Shown here one piece after another: positions 35,541 through 44,664 of a stretch of 64,000 bases of DNA. Source of the stretch: JBCDHN01 sp965224535 (GTDB lineage Bacteria > Verrucomicrobiota > Verrucomicrobiia > Verrucomicrobiales > DEV007); NCBI GenBank assembly GCA_965224535.1, contig CBDCZR010000027.1:1-64000 (forward strand). The letters run 5' to 3'. Position numbers and translations under genes: made by a program. How positions within the stretch are numbered: position 1 is the first letter of the stretch; the number at the start of each line of letters is the position of its first letter. Under the pieces are notes generated by a model. That model was not told the DNA's origin. It saw only the letters and a list, made by a program, of their open reading frames with translations, and did no database searches.

Positions 35541-38500
35541 ATGAGACGATTCCTCCTGTTTCTACTCACCCCGGTTACCGCGTTTTGCGCGGACACCGAA
35601 TCGCTGGCCTTTTTCGAGTCGAAAATCCGGCCCGTGCTGGCTGAAAACTGCTACGAGTGCCACTCGGCGGACGCGGCGGCGAAGGGGAAGCTGAAGGGCG
35701 GCTTGCAGCTCGACACGCGGGAGGGAATTCGCCGCGGCGGGGACACCGGACCTGCCGTGGTTCCCGGGAAACCGGAAAAATCGCTGCTGCTGGGCGCGCT
35801 GCGCCACGAAAACGGCCTGGAAATGCCGCCGAAGAACAAGTTGAGCGGCGCGGTGATCGCGGATTTCGCCAAGTGGATCGCGCAAGGCGCGCCGGACCCG
35901 CGGGAAGGCGCAGTGGCGCAGGCAGCGGCGGAAGATGTGGATATCGAGGCGGGCAAGCGGCACTGGGCGTTTCAGCCGCTGACCAACCCCGAGCCGCCGG
36001 AAATCGACGCCGCGGATTGGGCGCGCACGGGTGTGGACCGGTTCGTCCGCGCGAAGCAGGAAGCGGCGAAAATCGCGCCAAACCGACTTGCCAAGCCGCG
36101 CCAACTCGTGCGCCGCGCATATTTCGACCTCATCGGCCTGCCGCCCTCTCCCGAGCAGGTGGATGCGTTTCTGGCCGACGCAAAGGACGATTTCGAGGGC
36201 GCTTGGGGCCGGTTGATCGACGAGCTCCTCGCCAGCCCGCATTACGGCGAACGTTGGGGCCGGCATTGGCTGGATTTGGTCCGTTTTGCCGAGTCGAATG
36301 GTTACGCCTTCGACAAGGATCGCGCGAATGCCTGGCGTTACCGCGATTGGGTCATCCGCGCGCTGAACGCGGATTTGCCGTACGACGAATTCGTCCGCCG
36401 GCAGCTAACCGGTGACCTCATCGCGGGGACGAATTGGGACACCACGGAAAAGGCGGAACGCGCGCTGGAGCTGATTTCGGCCACGGGGTTCATCGTGTCC
36501 GGCCCGTTCACCACGCAGCAGACGCAGAAGGAGCGGGAACGCAGCCGTTACGAGCAACTGGACGACGTGATTCACACGTTAGGCGCAAGCATGTTAGGGT
36601 TGACGATCGGTTGCGCGCGTTGCCACGACCACAAGTACGATCCGGTGGGAATGCACGATTACTACGAGCTGGCGGCGATGTTCTCAGACGTCGGTTTTTC
36701 CGATACGGGTGTGGATTTGCAGCCCCACGTCTATCGCGCGGCCAAGGCCGCTTACGATCGAGCGCACAACCCGCTGACAGCGGCGCGGGCGGCTCTGGAA
36801 AAAGAGTTGGAGCCGGGTTTGGACGCGTTTTTGGCGGATCACGCCAAGCCGGCGGCGGCGGTGAAACTAGGTCCGTGGCAGGCGATCGGCCCATTCAAGG
36901 CCAAGGACTTCAACGTGGCGTTTGCCGATCCGTTTGGGCCGGAAATCGACGTCAACCTGGACTTGGCGGCGACCTACGAGGAAAAAATCGCCGACGGGAA
37001 GGTGGAAACCCGCGCCTGGTCGGCTCAGCCGGATTGGGTAGACGGCGAGGCGCGAAACGACATCCTCAAAGGCGCGAACAGCGCGTTTTACCTGCAACGC
37101 GAGATTCACTCGCCACGAGCACAGTCGTTAGGCCTGTCGGTCAGCGGGAATGACGGGATCAAGGTCTGGATCAACGGCTACAAAGTCGCCGAAGAGCGGC
37201 GCGGCGGCGATGCCAAGGCCGACGAACTGAAGGTAAATCTGCCGCTGGTCAAGGGGCCTAACGTGCTTTTTGTGAAAATCGCCAACGGGGGCGGCGATGC
37301 CGGGTTTTACTTTCAAACCAGCCTCGAAAAAGACCGCGAACCGAAGAAAGTGACGCCCATTTTGAAGGTGGCGCGGGAGAAATGGAACGCGGGGCAAGAG
37401 AAGGAGGTTTTCGCTTGGTTCAAGACGCACGACCTCCGCTGGGCGGAGCTGAACGCCGCCGTGGTGAAGCACGCGCGCGAAGAGCCGAAACCGGATTTGA
37501 CCCTGGTTTACGCCGCCAAAACGCGCGGGACGACCTATCAATTCGGCGGCGACACCTACAAGGTCTACCACCTGCATCGCGGGAATTCAGACAACAAAAA
37601 CGAGGAGGCGTCGCCCGGGTTTCTTCGCGTGCTAAGCCGCGAACGCGAGGGGCACTGGCTGGGAATCGAGGAGCCGAAAGCCGACGCGCGTTGGACGGCG
37701 TGGAAGCCGGTTTCCGCCAAGGCAAAGACCGCGAAGCTGGAGGTTAAACCGACCGGCCAAATCGTGGTTTTGGGCGAAAAACCGGCGCACGACACCTACA
37801 CGATCGAACTCGCCGGGCCTGACAAACCCACCAAAATCACCGGCTTCCGGATTCAGGTTCCCACCTCCCAATCGGCGAATTTCGTGCTCAACCAGGTCCG
37901 CGCGAAGTGGGTTCCGGCGCAGGGCGAGCCGCGCGATTTGGCGTTCGAGACCGCGGTCGCCAGTTTCGTGCAAAACGGCTTCCGGGCCGAAGACGTGCTC
38001 GCCAAGCAGCCGAACAAAGGGCGCGGTTGGGCGATTCACGGCGGGATTGGCCGGGAACACGAGTTGGTGTTGATTCCAAAGGCGCCGCTGGAGCTGGCGG
38101 GCGGAAAATTGGAGGTGACCTTGGTGCAGGAGTCGAGCTGGCCGCAGCACCTCATCACGCACCTGGCGGTTTCGGCCACCACGCTGGGCGACGTCGCCAA
38201 ATGGGCCGCAAAACCTGCCGAACCACCTAAGCCGGACCCGAACTTGCCCCAACCGCGCGAAGCCTTGGCCGACTGGCTGACCGATGTCGACCACGGCGCG
38301 GGATCGCTTCTCGCCCGGGTCATGGTCAATCGGCTCTGGCAGCATCATTTCGGCCGCGGAATCGTCGCTACGCCGAGCGATTTCGGCACTCGCGGCGAAG
38401 CGCCGACCCATCCCGAGTTACTCGACTGGTTAGCCCGGCAACTGCTGGAAAATGGCTGGCGGCTCAAGCCGGTCCACCGCCTCATCATGACCAGCTCCGT

Positions 38501-39071
38501 CTACCTGCAAAGCGGCGAAGAACCGCCCGGCGGCATGGCAAACGACCCGGAAAACCTGCTCTACTGGCGTAAGCCGGCGCGCCGGCTGGAAGCGGAAATC
38601 ATCCGCGATAATTTGCTCGCGGTAAGCGGCAAACTCGATCCCAAGCCCTTCGGCAAAGGCACGCTCGACGCGAATTCGCCCCGCCGCAGCGTGTATCTGA
38701 CCGTGAAGCGCGGCCAACTGATCGAGATGCTCCAACTCTTCGATTGGCCCGATGCGATGCAGAGCATCGGCGACCGCGAAATCTCAACCGTTGCGCCGCA
38801 AGCCCTGGCGATGCTGAATTCCGGCGCGGTGCGGAATTGGGCCGTGGAACTGGCCAAACGTGCCAGGCCGAGCGCGACCACGACGGTCGAGGAGGGGATT
38901 GATTCGGCCTACCAGATTGTGTATGGCCGGCTCCCGAGTAAAACGGAGCGCACCGATATGAGCGACTTTATTCGGCGCCAGACCGAGGCGCGTGAGGGGA
39001 AAGCGGACGCCGCCTTTCAGGACTTCTGCCACCTGTTGCTGTGCTCCAACGAGTTTGTTTTTGTGGATTAA
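35541..39071 (+). CDS. PSD1-type secreted cytochrome (DUF1549/DUF1553)
   Basis: A 1176-residue exported protein. Signal peptide residues 1-17. An N-terminal cytochrome domain carries CYECH (about residue 37). DUF1549 follows (LVRRAYFDLIGLPPSPEQVD, GERWGRHWLDLVRFAESNGY) with a second CARCH (ARCHDHKYDP). A long insert (about 470-850) contains a beta-rich module (LGLSVSGNDGIKVWINGYKV) resembling PA14-like carbohydrate modules. DUF1553 closes the protein (ARVMVNRLWQHHFGRGIV to NEFVFVD). The family is characteristic of Planctomycetota/Verrucomicrobiota and usually pairs with a DUF1501 gene, here about 6 kb away at 44917. ATG 35541 is chosen for the signal peptide. Confidence 0.92.
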   Translation: MRRFLLFLLTPVTAFCADTESLAFFESKIRPVLAENCYECHSADAAAKGKLKGGLQLDTREGIRRGGDTGPAVVPGKPEKSLLLGALRHENGLEMPPKNKLSGAVIADFAKWIAQGAPDPREGAVAQAAAEDVDIEAGKRHWAFQPLTNPEPPEIDAADWARTGVDRFVRAKQEAAKIAPNRLAKPRQLVRRAYFDLIGLPPSPEQVDAFLADAKDDFEGAWGRLIDELLASPHYGERWGRHWLDLVRFAESNGYAFDKDRANAWRYRDWVIRALNADLPYDEFVRRQLTGDLIAGTNWDTTEKAERALELISATGFIVSGPFTTQQTQKERERSRYEQLDDVIHTLGASMLGLTIGCARCHDHKYDPVGMHDYYELAAMFSDVGFSDTGVDLQPHVYRAAKAAYDRAHNPLTAARAALEKELEPGLDAFLADHAKPAAAVKLGPWQAIGPFKAKDFNVAFADPFGPEIDVNLDLAATYEEKIADGKVETRAWSAQPDWVDGEARNDILKGANSAFYLQREIHSPRAQSLGLSVSGNDGIKVWINGYKVAEERRGGDAKADELKVNLPLVKGPNVLFVKIANGGGDAGFYFQTSLEKDREPKKVTPILKVAREKWNAGQEKEVFAWFKTHDLRWAELNAAVVKHAREEPKPDLTLVYAAKTRGTTYQFGGDTYKVYHLHRGNSDNKNEEASPGFLRVLSREREGHWLGIEEPKADARWTAWKPVSAKAKTAKLEVKPTGQIVVLGEKPAHDTYTIELAGPDKPTKITGFRIQVPTSQSANFVLNQVRAKWVPAQGEPRDLAFETAVASFVQNGFRAEDVLAKQPNKGRGWAIHGGIGREHELVLIPKAPLELAGGKLEVTLVQESSWPQHLITHLAVSATTLGDVAKWAAKPAEPPKPDPNLPQPREALADWLTDVDHGAGSLLARVMVNRLWQHHFGRGIVATPSDFGTRGEAPTHPELLDWLARQLLENGWRLKPVHRLIMTSSVYLQSGEEPPGGMANDPENLLYWRKPARRLEAEIIRDNLLAVSGKLDPKPFGKGTLDANSPRRSVYLTVKRGQLIEMLQLFDWPDAMQSIGDREISTVAPQALAMLNSGAVRNWAVELAKRARPSATTTVEEGIDSAYQIVYGRLPSKTERTDMSDFIRRQTEAREGKADAAFQDFCHLLLCSNEFVFVD

Positions 39072-39089
39072 CAGCTCTAGACTCTTCTT

Positions 39090-39323
39090 ATGGAAATTGA
39101 CGAAAAAATGACCATGGACGAAATCGAATCTCAGTTCGATTCGGAATGGGTGTTGATTGCCGATCCGGAGACGGACGAGCAACTCAAAGTGCTCGGCGGG
39201 CGAGTTCGATTTCACAGCAAGGATCGCGGCAGTGTCCATCGAGCGCTTGGTCAATTGGGCGAAAAGCATAACGCGGTGCTTTACATCGGTGAGTTTCCGA
39301 AAGACATGCAATTTATGTTGTGA
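39090..39323 (+). CDS. Small acidic protein coupled to a retropepsin-like gene
   Basis: A 77-residue protein, acidic at the N-terminus (EIDEKMTMDEIESQFDSEW) with a beta-rich rest (VLIADPETDEQLKVLGGRV). Its stop overlaps the GTG start of the next gene by 4 nt (GTGA). Small proteins ahead of aspartyl-protease-like genes are common and may be binding partners; this is inference from position. Ordinary start ATG 39090, 18 nt after the PSD1 stop. Confidence 0.7.
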   Translation: MEIDEKMTMDEIESQFDSEWVLIADPETDEQLKVLGGRVRFHSKDRGSVHRALGQLGEKHNAVLYIGEFPKDMQFML

Positions 39324-39709
39324 CCTGGAATTTCGACCCAACGCACGGCCTCATTGTGGTACCCGTCCGAGTTTTTGCAGCGGATGAGGAACGGGACGTT
39401 GTCGTCAAATTGGCTGTCGATACAGGCGCGACCCACACCGCCATTCACGCGGACTTTTTGTCCGAGATCGGCTACTCTCCGCAAGACAGCCCTAACAAAA
39501 CACACATCACTACTGGCAGCGGAGTGGACTACGTCCCTGTTTTGCCTATCTCCAAGATCGAGGTGCTTGGCCGTGAGCAGCGGGATTTGTTCGTGACCGC
39601 GGTATCCTTGCCCGATTCCGCCACCGTGGACGGTGTGATCGGTTTAGACTTTTTCCGAGGCCGGAAACTGTTTCTCGATTTCCGCGAAGGCATCCTAACA
39701 CTCGACTGA
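39320..39709 (+). CDS. Retropepsin-like aspartic protease
   Basis: A 129-residue protein starting at GTG 39320. The active-site motif VKLAVDTGATHTAIH (D-T-G-A) and the later hydrophobic-hydrophobic-Gly motif GVIGLDFFRGRKL match the pepsin/retropepsin fold. It would act as a dimer, like retroviral proteases. No signal peptide, so cytoplasmic. It is translationally coupled to the 77-residue protein. Substrate unknown; cleavage of or by the partner is a hypothesis. Confidence 0.82.
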   Translation: MTWNFDPTHGLIVVPVRVFAADEERDVVVKLAVDTGATHTAIHADFLSEIGYSPQDSPNKTHITTGSGVDYVPVLPISKIEVLGREQRDLFVTAVSLPDSATVDGVIGLDFFRGRKLFLDFREGILTLD

Positions 39710-39729
39710 CTTTCTTATGAACGCAACCT

Positions 39730-39895
39730 TTCGACTGGTCAGCGCAACAATTGCTGGCGAACGGCTGGCGGCTCAAGCCGGTCCACCGCCTCATCATGAC
39801 CAGCTCCGTCTACCAGCAAAGCGGCGAGGAAGTCCGCGTTCCAGGATTTCTGCCACCTGTTGCTGTGTTCCAACGAGTTTGTTTTCGTGGATTAG
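39730..39895 (+). pseudogene. Remnant of a second PSD1/DUF1553 gene end
   Basis: Two blocks match separated parts of the PSD1 gene: the first matches about 38430-38520 (NGWRLKPVHRLIMTSSVY), the second about 39018-39071 (FQDFCHLLLCSNEFVFVD). They are joined with a frame change near 39830. Several substitutions per block show an old copy rather than a recent duplication. About 500 nt of the parental sequence is deleted between them. Confidence 0.75.
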
Positions 39896-39916
39896 GGCGC
39901 TTGGTTGGATCGCTTG

Positions 39917-40024
39917 TCCGAAAAACTACCCATTTTTTCGGACAAAATGCGAAATTTGGCCTAAAAACACCCATTTTTGGCCTATTTTTATTGATTTTTC
40001 CGAAAAAATACCCACTTTTTCGGA
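39917..40024 (+). promoter_or_regulatory. Three palindromic operators at 41-nt spacing before the AbiE fusion
   Basis: Sites begin at 39917, 39958 and 39999, exactly 41 nt apart. Each has the form TCCG or GGCC + A-run, central (T/C)ACCCA or similar, T-run + CGGA or GGCC. Outer sites are TCCGAAAAA...TTTTTCGGA; the middle one is GGCCTAAAAA...TTTTTGGCC. The last ends 10 nt before ATG 40034, so binding would block translation start or promoter. AbiEi antitoxins autorepress through inverted repeats in their promoter, which this arrangement fits. Spacing near four helical turns would put bound dimers on one face. Confidence 0.7.
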
Positions 40025-40033
40025 CAGAGCGCC

Positions 40034-41686
40034 ATGGGGCAAAAAATCCAAGACAAACTCCTGCGAAGGATCCTCAAAAAGGGTGAGGGTTGGGTTTTTG
40101 CACCCGCCAATTTTTCGGATCTGGGGTCACGGACATCCATCGACAAATCATTGGCGCGGTTGCTCAAAGCTGGAACGATTCGGCGCATTGCGCGCGGACT
40201 TTATGACTACCCGAAAGTGCACCCGGAACTTGGCGAACTTTCGCCAGCGGTCGAGTCGATTGCGGCGGCCCTAAAATCGAAGGATGCCACCCGAATCCAA
40301 TCGTCGGGGGCGCACGCCGCGCATTTGCTGGGGCTAACCGAGCAAATTCCGGTGAAAATCGTCTTTCTGACAGATGGAGCAAAGCGCCAAGTTCAGGTGA
40401 ACAACCGGCAGATTTTGCTGAAGCCAACCACGCCCAAAAACATGGCAACGGCCGGAACGATCGGCGGAACGGTTTACCAAGCGCTGAAATGGCTTGGCAA
40501 GGAGCACGTCGATGAAACCGTCTTGCGAAAACTTCAGGCAAGTTTGTCCGAGGAGGAGAAAAAGCAGTTGCTCGATGATTTGGCATTGGTGCCGGCTTGG
40601 GTGGCCGATTGCTTCCGCGAAATCGGAAAACCTGCGGCTCGCCAAAAAGACGGGTACGAAAAATTCATACGGTTACCGCGCAAAGAACGCCAAACCTACT
40701 GCATGGAGGCGGAGGCGCGGTGCGGCTTGCTCGCAGCCTCGATCGAGAAAGATTTTTGGGTCTGTTGGTCCCTTCGTGAGCTATTTCGCCTGCCGGAAGT
40801 TGGGCAGCATCTGACGTTTAAAGGAGGCACGTCGCTGTCCAAAGGGTGGAACCTCATCAAGCGCTTTTCGGAGGACATCGACCTCATCGTGGACAAGGAA
40901 CCTCTCGGATTTGGCGGCGATAACAGCCCGGAAACGGCGCCGAGCAACAAGCAAAAGAAAAAGCGGAAAGAGGCGATGAAGCAGGCGTGCCAAAGTTTCG
41001 TTCAACGTCAACTCAGGCCTCTCTTTGAAATTGTGCTCAACAAGCGCCTCGGCAACGGTCAAGCCTCCGATTGGTCTCTGCTACCCGATCCCGACGATCG
41101 AGATGGACAGACCCTGCTTTTCAAGTACCCGAGCGCATTCCCGGAAACGTCGAATGCTTATCTGAGGCGAGAGGTAAAAATAGAAATGGGCGCACGTTCT
41201 GACAACTGGCCGGCCCGGCGGCGAGAGATCGAGCCCTATCTGGCCCAAACCTTTCCAAAGCTCTTTCCGGATTCCACTTTCAAAGTTCAAATTCTTCAGC
41301 CGGAGAGAACGTTTTGGGAAAAAGCCACCCTGTTGCATGAAGAGCATCAGCGGCCACCGGAGAAAAAGCGAAAGGCGCGAATGTCCCGCCATTTTTACGA
41401 TCTTTGGGCGATGATCGAGGCCGGCGTAGGCGAGAAAGCAATCGGCGATCCGGACCTTTTCAATCGAGTGGTCGAACATCGCCAATTTTTCTTTCCGTAC
41501 AGTTGGGTGGACAATTCGACCCTGGTTCGCGGCAGTCTACGGATGGCGCCTCCAAAAGACCAGGTTTCCGATTGGGAATCGGATTACCGGGCGATGAAGG
41601 ATCCGATGTTTTTTGAAGATGCGCCTTCGTTTGATGAAATTCTGAGCGCAGTTCGTGACTTTGAGGCCAAATTCAACTCTGTGTGA
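40034..41686 (+). CDS. Fused AbiEi antitoxin - AbiEii nucleotidyltransferase toxin
   Basis: A single 550-residue ORF contains what are normally two overlapping genes of a type IV toxin-antitoxin system. Residues 1-197 are AbiEi/DUF6088-like: a winged helix (NFSDLGSRTSIDKSLARLLK, GTIRRIARGLYDYP) and a C-terminal domain ending LALVPAWVADCFREIG. A short linker (GKPAARQKDGY) leads to residues 208-550, AbiEii-like: EARCGLLAASIEKDFWVCW, nucleotide-binding TFKGGTSLSKGWNLI, SEDIDLIVD with metal-binding Asp, WEKATLLHEEH and RHFYDLWAM. No stop or frame break occurs at the junction. The toxin blocks growth by nucleotidyl transfer and the antitoxin counters it and represses the operon; in a fusion, inhibition could be intramolecular. 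Confidence 0.88.
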   Translation: MGQKIQDKLLRRILKKGEGWVFAPANFSDLGSRTSIDKSLARLLKAGTIRRIARGLYDYPKVHPELGELSPAVESIAAALKSKDATRIQSSGAHAAHLLGLTEQIPVKIVFLTDGAKRQVQVNNRQILLKPTTPKNMATAGTIGGTVYQALKWLGKEHVDETVLRKLQASLSEEEKKQLLDDLALVPAWVADCFREIGKPAARQKDGYEKFIRLPRKERQTYCMEAEARCGLLAASIEKDFWVCWSLRELFRLPEVGQHLTFKGGTSLSKGWNLIKRFSEDIDLIVDKEPLGFGGDNSPETAPSNKQKKKRKEAMKQACQSFVQRQLRPLFEIVLNKRLGNGQASDWSLLPDPDDRDGQTLLFKYPSAFPETSNAYLRREVKIEMGARSDNWPARRREIEPYLAQTFPKLFPDSTFKVQILQPERTFWEKATLLHEEHQRPPEKKRKARMSRHFYDLWAMIEAGVGEKAIGDPDLFNRVVEHRQFFFPYSWVDNSTLVRGSLRMAPPKDQVSDWESDYRAMKDPMFFEDAPSFDEILSAVRDFEAKFNSV

Positions 41687-41862
41687 GACGGCTCAGGGAA
41701 AACCTGGAAGCGCCGCTGAATTCGGTCAAAATCGACGTCCAGGGTGGTGGGAAAATCGCCTACCTGGACGCGAAGGGCAAAAAAGGCAAAACCGCCAAGG
41801 CTGGCAAGCCGAAAAAGAAATCCGCGCCGACTCCGCAACTCTGGGCCTTGGCGAACGTGCGT
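41687..41862. other. Intergenic with a possible coding remnant
   Basis: From GTG 41683 the + frame reads a Lys-rich stretch (IAYLDAKGKKGKTAKAGKP) before running into antisense of the sulfatase. It may be the end of a lost gene. Nothing else recognised; no clear terminator for the two convergent genes. Confidence 0.3.
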
Positions 41863-43428
41863 TTACTTGGCCCCGACGCGTTCGCGCCAGGAATCGTAGG
41901 CTTCGGCCATTTCACGCACGCGATCCGGATGCCGCGAGGCCAGGTCGTGAATTTCGCCGCCGTCCAACGCAAGGTTATAGAGCTCCCAGGGTTGCCCGTC
42001 CTTCAGCCTGACCAATTTCCAGTCGCCCATCATGATGGCGCGGCCGCGCGAATTCCGCCAAGCCAGGAGCTTGTGGCCTTCCCGGGAGCCGCCGCGAAAA
42101 ACCGGAACCAGACTGCGGCCTTCCATCGGCACCGGCCTGCGATTGCGGAATTCCGCGGGGTACTCGGCGCCGGCGAGGTCGAGGCAGGTCGCCATGATGT
42201 CGATGACGTGGCCGACTTCACGAGTTAGGCCGCCTTTCGCTTCGATTCCAGCCGGCCAGCGGGCGATGAGCGGCGTGCGTATCCCACCTTCGTAGGCCGA
42301 TTGCTTCGAATCGCGCAGAGGCGTGTTGCTCATCGCGGCCCAGGCAGCGCCGTAGCCGGCAAAGGTGTCGTGCGGACCAGGCATGAGGTTAGGGCCGCTG
42401 CCGGGCTTGATGGCCACGCCGTCTTTGCGCCAGGTGGCGTTCGGTTTTTTTGGATCGAATCCGAAGCCGGAGGTGGTCGGAGCGAGTCCGCCGTTTGCGG
42501 CCGCGCCGTTGTCGGACAGGAAGAGCACCAGCGTGTTTTCCGCCTTGCCGGACTTCTCCAGGGTCTCTAACAAACGCCCCACACCGCGATCCACGTTCGA
42601 AATCTGCGCCGCGTAGACCGCCATCCGTTCCGCCTGCCACTCCTTGTGCGCATCGTCTTTCCACGGCGGAATCGAAGCCGGAAACGGCGCGGGCGTCCAC
42701 TCCTCGGACACCAGACCGAGATCCCGCTGGAGGCAAAACCGGATTTCGCGCCACTCGTCCCAGCCGCGCTTGAGATATCGCTCGCGGTAGGGCGCGATGG
42801 TCTCCTCTCGCGCGTGCAGCGGCCAGTGCGGCGCAATGTAGGCGGCGTAGAGGAAGAACGGCTTCTCGCCCGCGGCAGCCTGTTCGAGGAACTCGACCGC
42901 GTGGTCGTTGAAGGCGTCCGTCATGAAAAAATCGCTCTTCGGAAACTCCCACGGCCGATCGTCGCGGTAAAAATCGTTGTCGGCTACCGCGTTCCAGTAA
43001 CTGATTTTGCCCTGGCAATTCGCGCCGAAAAACCGGTCGAATCCGCGCTCCACCGCCAAATCGCGCCCCTGCCACTTGCCGACCATCGCCGTGTGATAGC
43101 CGTTCGCTTGGAGCACTTCGGAAACCAGCACGCAGCGGCTGAAATCCTTCGGCTGATTCCAGTGCCTGCTGGAATGCCCGGTTTGCTGGGGATAAAGCCC
43201 GGTCAGCAGCGAGGCCCGCGTCGGGCCGCACACCGCGTTGTTGTAAAACCGGGTGAAACGCAGACCGTCCCCGGCCAGGGAGTCGATGTGAGGCGTGTCA
43301 ATCTCACCGCCGTAGCATCCGACGTCCGACCACCCCATGTCATCGACCATGATGAGGATGATGTTAGAGCGGTCGTCGGCCCGTGCGATGCCGAGGCTGA
43401 GGAAAGTGAGTAAAAATAGCCAACGCAT
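41863..43428 (-). CDS. Secreted sulfatase (arylsulfatase family)
   Basis: A 521-residue exported type I sulfatase. Signal peptide residues 1-17. NIILIMVDDMGWSDVGCYGG binds the metal. The formylglycine signature is C67-G-P-T-R (NAVCGPTRASLLTG), so it needs a formylglycine-generating enzyme, not in this window. Later motifs GKWQGRDL, FLSDNGAAANGG and HKLLAWRNSRGRAI are as in the family. It hydrolyses sulfate esters, probably from algal or host polysaccharides. It starts 6 nt after the sialidase-like gene, so they form one transcript. Confidence 0.93.
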   Translation of the reverse strand: MRWLFLLTFLSLGIARADDRSNIILIMVDDMGWSDVGCYGGEIDTPHIDSLAGDGLRFTRFYNNAVCGPTRASLLTGLYPQQTGHSSRHWNQPKDFSRCVLVSEVLQANGYHTAMVGKWQGRDLAVERGFDRFFGANCQGKISYWNAVADNDFYRDDRPWEFPKSDFFMTDAFNDHAVEFLEQAAAGEKPFFLYAAYIAPHWPLHAREETIAPYRERYLKRGWDEWREIRFCLQRDLGLVSEEWTPAPFPASIPPWKDDAHKEWQAERMAVYAAQISNVDRGVGRLLETLEKSGKAENTLVLFLSDNGAAANGGLAPTTSGFGFDPKKPNATWRKDGVAIKPGSGPNLMPGPHDTFAGYGAAWAAMSNTPLRDSKQSAYEGGIRTPLIARWPAGIEAKGGLTREVGHVIDIMATCLDLAGAEYPAEFRNRRPVPMEGRSLVPVFRGGSREGHKLLAWRNSRGRAIMMGDWKLVRLKDGQPWELYNLALDGGEIHDLASRHPDRVREMAEAYDSWRERVGAK

Positions 43429-43434
43429 GGTGAT

Positions 43435-44664
43435 TCAAAGCGGTTCGACGAACAGAACACGATCTCGCGCGATCCAGCCTTGTCGCAAATCGACCTTGAA
43501 CCAGCCTTCGCCGTTTTTCTTTTGAAACCGAACCGGCGAGGTCGGTCCGAATTGGGTCAAATCATACTGCGCCCAGGTTTTTCCCAGATCCGGCGAAACG
43601 ATGAATCCCGTGCGATAGGGCGAAGCCGGTGCGTAGTGCGCGGAGAGGATGAAATCGTCCTCAATCAGCATGTTCGCCGATTCATACTCGGGATCGAACA
43701 GTTGGGTGTGTTTGTCAGGATCGGCGAGATCCTTGGGATCGCAACGAAAAATGCCGCGATCATATCTGCCCCCGGCATCCGCTTTTCCATTGGCGTCAGC
43801 GGCCCAATAAAGCTGGCCATCGACGAAATTGATTCCCCCGGATTTGTAGCGCGAGTTGTTTCCGGTCGATACGAGCACCTTCCAGTCCCATCGGTCCGCG
43901 GTAGAATCGTAGGTTCCGCGCAACCAATGCACTTCGTGATGCCGAATCCCGACGTCGCGGTCGCCCGTGGCGCAGTAAAACGCGTTTTCCGCCGGATTGT
44001 AGGCCACGGAATGAATGTGGCGGCAAAAGGTGTCATTGTCAGGATCTCCCAGAAGCTGTTGGCCGTCCTTGAATCGTGGATTCTGCCCGAACGAATAAGC
44101 CAGCTTCACCGTTTCGCCGAAATCGGTCGAGTAGTAGATGTTTACCGGAACTGAGCCGCCTAACACGTTGCAATAATTTCCCCAAACCAGCATCTCCTTC
44201 CCTTCGACCTCCCGGGTGTGAACGCCGTCCAGCGCGTGGAAATACCAACCCGGCTTTTCAGGATTGGTGGGCGTGTGAGGATGATATTCGCGGCCATCGG
44301 GATGCTGAACCGTGATCTCGCGATACGATTTGAATTGGTCCGCACTGAGAAAAAGCCGGTTCAGCGTGGCGAAGAGGACGTTTCCATTTCCGAGAATGCA
44401 ACTGAAGGTGATGTTCTCAGCATCGGCGAAATTCGCCTGGTTAGGCCAGGTCTTCCCGTTGTCCTCGGAAAGCAATAGCTTCCCGGGTTGGTACGCAAAC
44501 GCCAGATTATCGCGTTGCGATTCGATGTAGGGAAACCTGGACGCGAGGCGATAGCGAAAATGCTCCGTAGCCCCTTTCTCCTCCGCAAGCAGTCCTGCAA
44601 GAGGAATGGTCGCGCCAGCGGCGGTTGCCGAACGAACGAAATCTCGTCTTGTTGGTAGGTTCAT
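43435..44664 (-). CDS. Exported sialidase/BNR-like beta-propeller protein
   Basis: A 409-residue protein with a Tat-type leader (NLPTRRDFVRSATAAGATIP, residues 2-21). The body contains Asp-box-like blades (LLSEDNGKTWPN, YYSTDFGETVKL, VSPDLGKTWAQYD), typical of exo-alpha-sialidase-like or BNR proteins. The catalytic Arg triad of true sialidases could not be assigned by eye. With the sulfatase directly downstream it suggests glycan breakdown. ATG 44664 is chosen because the twin-Arg leader follows at once. Divergent from the DUF1501 gene across 252 nt; no clear promoter was picked there. Confidence 0.8.
   Translation of the reverse strand: MNLPTRRDFVRSATAAGATIPLAGLLAEEKGATEHFRYRLASRFPYIESQRDNLAFAYQPGKLLLSEDNGKTWPNQANFADAENITFSCILGNGNVLFATLNRLFLSADQFKSYREITVQHPDGREYHPHTPTNPEKPGWYFHALDGVHTREVEGKEMLVWGNYCNVLGGSVPVNIYYSTDFGETVKLAYSFGQNPRFKDGQQLLGDPDNDTFCRHIHSVAYNPAENAFYCATGDRDVGIRHHEVHWLRGTYDSTADRWDWKVLVSTGNNSRYKSGGINFVDGQLYWAADANGKADAGGRYDRGIFRCDPKDLADPDKHTQLFDPEYESANMLIEDDFILSAHYAPASPYRTGFIVSPDLGKTWAQYDLTQFGPTSPVRFQKKNGEGWFKVDLRQGWIARDRVLFVEPL

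Noticed and set aside
42301..43413. Several + strand ORFs opposite the sulfatase
   Set aside because: They are antisense shadows; the minus frame has the complete sulfatase signature.
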